Part shown: in pieces, positions 22,413 to 26,037 of the stretch
Layout of the letters: every line of letters starts with the position of its first letter
How positions within the stretch are numbered: the stretch's first letter is position 1
DNA from: Pyrobaculum sp.
GTDB lineage: Archaea; Thermoproteota; Thermoprotei; Thermoproteales; Thermoproteaceae
Assembly (NCBI GenBank): GCA_009903905.1
Contig: WYEI01000308.1
Location: 1 to 26,037 of the forward strand
Length of the DNA: 26,037 bases
Direction: 5' to 3'
The notes under the pieces: model-generated
The model's database searches: none
What the model saw: only the letters and a program-made list of their open reading frames with translations
What the model was told of the DNA's origin: nothing
Program-made: the position numbers and the translations under genes

Positions 22413-23072
22413 ATGTCTGCCGCCCAGAGGAGGTTGCCTGTGTATAAGAAGATCTTGGAGGAGAACAAGAAGAAGTGGATGATTAAGGAGTTTCTGGAGT
22501 ATAGGCTGAGCAGATATGGATACATCGACTCCGAGATTTTGAAGACTCCCCTGGGCACGCGCATCGTGATATACGCGGAGAGGCCTTCTAGGATCATCGG
22601 CAGGAAGGGCGCCATCGTGAAGGAGATTAGTAACATCCTCACTAACAAGCTCGGCGTGGAGAACCCGCAGATAGACGTGATAGACGTCTCCAAGATCGAG
22701 GCGCCCGAGATGTTCCCCAAGGTTGTGGCGTACCGTATAGCCAACGCCATGGCTAAGGGCGTCAGGTTTAGACGGGTCATGTTTGTGGCCATAAGGCAGT
22801 TGACGGAGGCTGGGGCTAAGGGCTTTGAGATCGTGGTGAGCGGCAAGCTGTCCACTGAGAGGGCTAAGTTCGAGAAGCAGACCTCCGGAAAGCTATACAA
22901 GATCGGCCACGACGCCAAACAGCGGGTGAGGCGGGCGGTGGTCCACGTGCTTCTGAAGCCGGGCATCTACGGCATAGAGGTGAGGATCACGCCGGCGACT
23001 ATGCGGTACAGCGACGAGTACAAGATCAAGCCCCCCACCAAGCCCGAGGCAGCCGCCCAGGCGCAACAATAA
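22413..23072 (+). CDS. rps3: Small ribosomal subunit protein uS3 (S3)
   Basis: A 219-residue protein of the mRNA entry side of the small subunit. It has the archaeal N-terminus (ILEENKKKWMIKEFLEYRLS), a KH domain with the GRKG loop (residues 63-66) and the C-terminal S3 domain (AIRQLTEAGAKGFEIVVSGKL, then GIEVRITPATMRYSDEYKIK), ending in an Ala/Gln-rich tail. The ATG at 22413 is preferred over the one at 22347, because a TATA box lies between them and the extra 22 residues do not resemble the family. It is the partner of rpl22 in the usual archaeal order, here separated by 22 kb. The gene after it is not a ribosomal protein. Confidence 0.96.
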   Translation: MSAAQRRLPVYKKILEENKKKWMIKEFLEYRLSRYGYIDSEILKTPLGTRIVIYAERPSRIIGRKGAIVKEISNILTNKLGVENPQIDVIDVSKIEAPEMFPKVVAYRIANAMAKGVRFRRVMFVAIRQLTEAGAKGFEIVVSGKLSTERAKFEKQTSGKLYKIGHDAKQRVRRAVVHVLLKPGIYGIEVRITPATMRYSDEYKIKPPTKPEAAAQAQQ

Positions 23073-23233
23073 ACCGCGCACACTCATCCTCTTGGCGGCG
23101 TTTCTGACGCTGGCCGGTTGTCCCAGCCGCCTCATCCAGCCTAGCCAGAAGCCCCGGCTGTAAAACATAAGACGGTGGGGGAGGGGGTTGGCGAAAAGGT
23201 TGGTTTAGAGACGGCGGCGTTTCGTCTGCTCGC

Positions 23234-24157
23234 CTAGATTAGCTTTACGTATTCCTTCGCCGTCGTGGCGTAGGCCAATAACCCCTTGGGTTTGTACACC
23301 TCTCTTATTTTTTCCTCATATGTCTCGTACCGGCTGAACTCCAGTTCTAGCTTGACCTCCTTCACGGCGCCGTTTCTCGCGCAATACGTCTTTAGCTGGT
23401 TAAGGGAGAGGCACGTCTCCGACTCGTCTCTCGCCACGTAGACCTCCACTAAGTAGGGGTGGAGGTTAGACACAGGCCTCTGCCTCACCACCTCCACCAT
23501 CCACGGAAACCTCTGCATAACCTTGGCAATCTCCACAAGCTCCTCCCTGGCATGGGGAGCCCACGCCCTAACCCACTCCACGCCGAAGGCACCCAGCTCC
23601 GGCAACTCCCGCAGAAGCTCCTCTACGGGGTCGGTTTTGACAACTAAAGCCGGCTGAGGCGGCTCCCTCATCTTCTCCACCTCCCTCTTGTAGTCCTCAA
23701 GTATCTGTCTCACGCAATCCTCGACAGTGCGGCACTGCGGCTGATACAGCCTTATGCCGTTTACGACAACGCCGCAGAAGACGTCGTATTGATTAGTCCA
23801 CGTACCCACCCTCCTGTATTCATACCACATCCCGACGTCGTATTTCTCCGACAGCTCCCACAAGGCGTCAGCCACCTGTTGCCTGAGGCACCCGCCCACG
23901 TCTTCATCGCTTCTGCGCCTCCTCCACCTCTCCTTCGCCTCCCACCTCCTCCTATCTCTTGAGTGAACCCACACGCGGTACTTTACGCACACCCCTCTGC
24001 GGCACCCCTCTGCCGTCAGAAGCCCCTCGTAGAGGCATCCGTCGTTGGTACACCACTCCCTAGGCGGAGGCTCATACTCCACATACTGGAGGATACCCAG
24101 TTTTTGAGGAAGCTCAAAAACGGCGGCTGTGGTCTTGATTTTCTTAGCCGTCGTCAT
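23234..24157 (-). CDS. Cys-rich protein of unknown function, probably a lineage-specific (PaREP-like) gene
   Basis: I do not recognise the family. From the ATG at 24157 it has 307 residues. The N-terminal third has five cysteines (EWCTNDGC, EGCRRGVC, GGCLRQQ), followed by a very basic stretch (RDRRRWEAKERWRRRR) and a Trp/Tyr-rich domain (MWYEYRRVGTWTNQYDVFCG). The C-terminal part is charged alpha/beta. The basic stretch could bind nucleic acid. The start is chosen because it overlaps the stop of the 56-residue winged-helix gene by ATGA and has GAGGGAG just upstream; a longer frame to 24289 would read antisense-like sequence through that gene. It neighbours a PaRep2b fragment, so it may belong to a mobile or repeated Pyrobaculum gene family. 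Confidence 0.6.
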   Translation of the reverse strand: MTTAKKIKTTAAVFELPQKLGILQYVEYEPPPREWCTNDGCLYEGLLTAEGCRRGVCVKYRVWVHSRDRRRWEAKERWRRRRSDEDVGGCLRQQVADALWELSEKYDVGMWYEYRRVGTWTNQYDVFCGVVVNGIRLYQPQCRTVEDCVRQILEDYKREVEKMREPPQPALVVKTDPVEELLRELPELGAFGVEWVRAWAPHAREELVEIAKVMQRFPWMVEVVRQRPVSNLHPYLVEVYVARDESETCLSLNQLKTYCARNGAVKEVKLELEFSRYETYEEKIREVYKPKGLLAYATTAKEYVKLI

Positions 24158-24324
24158 ATCCACTCCCTCAAGGCTGTTAGCACTTCCTCCACCGCCCTCC
24201 TCTCGATTAAGTAGGTACCTTTCTTGTGTCTCTTTGCGAGCCCCTTCTCCACAAGCCTCATCATGAGGCTGTGCACCGCCATGCCGCACCTCCTATCCAC
24301 GCCGCATATATCCCGCGTCCTCAT
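24154..24324 (-). CDS. 56-residue winged-helix protein
   Basis: A short frame that I translated by hand: it starts MRTRDICGVDRRCGMAVHSL and ends VEEVLTALREWI. The pattern (RDICGVD, MAVHSLMMRLVEKGLAKRHKKGTYLI) is that of a winged helix-turn-helix, with the wing in KKGTYLI. An in-frame TAA lies two codons before the ATG, which delimits it. Its TGA overlaps the ATG of the Cys-rich gene (ATGA), so the pair are coupled, perhaps a small regulator with its target or a toxin-antitoxin-like arrangement; that is only a guess. Its start codon overlaps head to head the ATG at 24323 on the other strand. Confidence 0.6.
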   Translation of the reverse strand: MRTRDICGVDRRCGMAVHSLMMRLVEKGLAKRHKKGTYLIERRAVEEVLTALREWI

Positions 24325-24943
24325 GGCTTATGCCGCGTGGCTTTCCATATACGGCTCTGGTGAACAACAGAGGCTGGCGGCTGAGTTTGTAAGCTACATA
24401 CTCCAGAGGGCGGAGAAGGCGGGCGAGAAGGTTTACGAAAAAGCCACAAGGATCGTAGAGGAGGGCAAGGCGTGGGGCTCCCTAACGCTGAAGGGCTTTG
24501 AGAAGGAGGTCGAGGTGAACGGCGAAAAACACAAGGTGAAGGTAATAGACGGAGGCGCCGTTGAGGAGGACAAAGGCGGCAGAAAGTTGCTAAGGATTAA
24601 GATTACGGCTGAGGTGGGCCGCGTAGAGGGCGAACACATTGTAGACCGCGTAGTGCGTGAGTACACAATTACCTACGGCAGATACGGCAGAGACAACGTA
24701 GTCTTGGGCTTCGCCACGGCGAGGGCCGACGCCCCCGGCGGCAGAGAGGCAGACGCCGAGAGGTACTCGGCGCTGATAAAGGCCCTGACGGGCAAGGAGC
24801 CGAGGATACGCCACATGAAAGACGGCGGGATAATGATAGAGTACTACGAGGGACATCTGGAGGGCTTCAGACGCTTCACCGAGCTTGCAGACGCCATAGA
24901 GGAGTGGCTAGAGGAGACAAGCCGCCGAAGACCAACCCACTGA
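24323..24943 (+). pseudogene. PaRep2b family protein, C-terminal fragment
   Basis: The sequence AAEFVSYILQRAEKAGEKVYEKA, then WGSLTLKGFEKEVEVNGEKHKVKVIDGGA, ITYGRYGRDN, ATARADAPGGREADAERYSALIKALTGKEP and a C-terminus EEWLEETSRR matches my memory of the PaRep2b repeat family of Pyrobaculum (pieces shown separately). Full members are several hundred residues; here only about 206 are left, so I treat it as a C-terminal remnant, although the frame is intact. The ATG at 24323 is the first in the PaRep2-like part; the frame upstream of it is antisense to the winged-helix gene and probably marks the junction. No TATA box is evident before it. Confidence 0.7.
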
Positions 24944-25015
24944 CACCTCGACACTTAGACATTTTTAAAAGTTGCCTTAAATATATATCTTTCATATTCT
25001 CTATCTACTTCTCGC

Positions 25016-26037
25016 CTATCCCGTCTTGAGTACCCTGCCGAATATCCTCGTCGGGCCGTTTCTGAAGATGAACACTCCCCCGTCTATGTGCCAAGGCCGC
25101 GTTAGTTCTATCTTCGCCACCCCGCTGTCGCCCACCATGAGCCCCTCCTTGTCTATCTCTTTTATATACGCGTTAGCCCTAATGGCTTTGTAGTGAAAAA
25201 CCCCGGAGAACCCGGCCCTAATCACCGTCGGATGTCTAAGCACCAGCACGTCGGCTACAACCTCCCTAACCCCCGCGAGCGGCCGCCTAGACAATGCCAT
25301 GCCCTTCTCCACCTTTTCTATCCTGTCAAGCGCGATAGTGACGAAGTTGCCGGCCTTGGCGGATTCCACCGGCGTCCTGTTTAGGTGTATGGACTTCACG
25401 ACGGCGGAAACCCATTTGCCGTCGCTATACGGCCCCACCCAGACCTTGTCGCCCACTCTCACGACGCCTCTCTCCACCAGCCCGCCGATGACTACGCCGA
25501 CGCCCTTCACCAAGTAGATGTCGGAGATGTACATGAGGAGGTCGCCGTTGTGGTCCCACTTCCTTCTCCTGGGCAACAGGGAGAGGAACCGGAGCAACAG
25601 GTCAAGCCCGTGGCCGGTCACGCTTGAGACGAAAAACACCGGCGCGATGCGGCCGGTGGAGATGGCCCTAGCCGCCAGAACCACGTCACCCACATCTTTC
25701 ACTACGTACGGTATCTTGCTGAGCCCCGGCATCTTCAAAACCCTAACCACATCGTCAACTGTTCTTTGGAACACCTCCTGAGGCGCTATGTCTATCCTCG
25801 TGACCACGACGAAGATCGGTATGCCCAGCGCCACCGCTATGCCTAGATGCTCCTTCGTCATCCTCTGAACCCCCGAGTTGGCCGCCACCACCAACATGAC
25901 GTAGTCCGGCTGAGAACTGAAAAGCCCCCTCAACGCCGTCCTCAAGTACCGCTCGTGGCCCCCCACGTCGACGAGGAGCACCAGCTTGTCAGACCTCCTA
26001 TACACCTCGGCCTCGTCGAGCGGATCCACCAGGCCGT
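25016..26037 (-). CDS. GTPBP1-like translational GTPase, 5' end outside the window
   Basis: A member of the EF-Tu/EF-1alpha superfamily most like eukaryotic GTPBP1/2. G3 is DVGGHERYLRTAL, G4 is VVVTRID (TRID replacing NKxD/TKxD), and then the typical KIPYVVKDVGDVVLAAR, IAPVFFVSSVTGHGLDLL, YLVKGVGVVIGGLVERGVVRVGD (domain 2), VKSIHLNRTPVESAKAGN and VLVLRHPTVIRAGF (domain 3), all in GTPBP1 order. The frame is open to the window edge, so the P-loop (G1) and N-terminus lie beyond 26037; the GTG at 26029 is probably internal. About 340 residues are visible. It converges on the PaRep2b fragment, with a T-rich AT segment (about 24957-25010) between them. Its role would be in translation or RNA surveillance. 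Confidence 0.9.
   Translation of the reverse strand, partial: GLVDPLDEAEVYRRSDKLVLLVDVGGHERYLRTALRGLFSSQPDYVMLVVAANSGVQRMTKEHLGIAVALGIPIFVVVTRIDIAPQEVFQRTVDDVVRVLKMPGLSKIPYVVKDVGDVVLAARAISTGRIAPVFFVSSVTGHGLDLLLRFLSLLPRRRKWDHNGDLLMYISDIYLVKGVGVVIGGLVERGVVRVGDKVWVGPYSDGKWVSAVVKSIHLNRTPVESAKAGNFVTIALDRIEKVEKGMALSRRPLAGVREVVADVLVLRHPTVIRAGFSGVFHYKAIRANAYIKEIDKEGLMVGDSGVAKIELTRPWHIDGGVFIFRNGPTRIFGRVLKTG

Noticed and set aside
23090..23163. Possible tiny lipoprotein-like peptide after rps3 (LILLAAFLTLAGC)
   Set aside because: It looks like a lipobox signal, but the frame has no ATG or GTG start, overlaps out of phase with the rps3 end, and is under 30 residues; archaeal support is lacking.
1..26037. 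CRISPR arrays, tRNA or rRNA genes, insertion sequences with transposase
   Set aside because: I saw no regularly spaced repeats, no cloverleaf-like sequence and no transposase motifs in the window; only the PaRep2b fragment suggests repeat activity.

Overview
The window looks like a piece of a Pyrobaculum-type chromosome (Thermoproteales, Crenarchaeota). The evidence is an archaeal-type ribosomal protein L22 and S3, a fragment of the PaRep2b repeat family that I know from Pyrobaculum, archaeal GTPBP1-like GTPase at the right edge, and promoters built of a TATA box 22-26 nt ahead of an ATG (leaderless transcripts). Its core is a complete gene island for a Tat-exported, membrane-bound [NiFe]-hydrogenase of the Isp type together with its maturation, nickel-sensing and metal-uptake genes.

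Layout. 1-298: 3' end of rpl22. 388-5099 (minus): hypA, a Mrp/MinD-type ATPase that takes the place of hypB, a degenerate acyl-CoA synthetase homologue, hypE and a metallo-beta-lactamase-fold protein, packed as one operon. 5151-5549 (minus): nikR. 5550-7467: a GC-rich gap, a small unknown gene, an M52-protease-like gene lacking its metal ligands, and a winged-helix protein with paired CxxC motifs. 7448-12861: hynS-isp1-isp2-hynL. 12840-14189: canonical hydrogenase protease and two unknown small genes. 14429-16053: hypD and hypC, converging on hypF (16057-18297, minus). 18533-22290 (minus): a FecB/FecCD/FepC-type ABC importer plus a DUF364-like gene. 22413-23072: rps3. 23234-24943: a Cys-rich unknown gene with a 56-codon winged-helix partner, and the PaRep2b fragment. 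25016-26037: GTPBP1-like GTPase, 5' end outside the window.

How it works together. HynS/HynL would oxidise H2 outside the membrane; Isp1 (NarI/DsrM-like cytochrome b) and Isp2 (HdrD/DsrK-like Fe-S protein) would carry electrons to the quinone pool or a cytoplasmic acceptor. HypC, D, E and F build the Fe(CN)2CO group, HypA and the MinD-type ATPase insert nickel, and the M52 protease trims HynL. NikR and the ABC importer link this to metal supply.

The most interesting signal is an 18-bp palindrome, TTTYCA-N6-TGRAAD, found at five promoters (hynS, isp2, hynL, hypD, and hypA on the other strand). Each copy starts 49-51 nt before an ATG and lies directly upstream of the TATA box. This looks like a dedicated hydrogenase regulon operator. 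The winged-helix protein encoded just upstream of hynS is the obvious candidate regulator. Other points worth a look are the loss of one proximal-cluster cysteine in HynS, the scrambled ATP loop and missing lysine in the acyl-CoA synthetase homologue, and the separation of rpl22 and rps3, which are normally adjacent in archaea, by this island.
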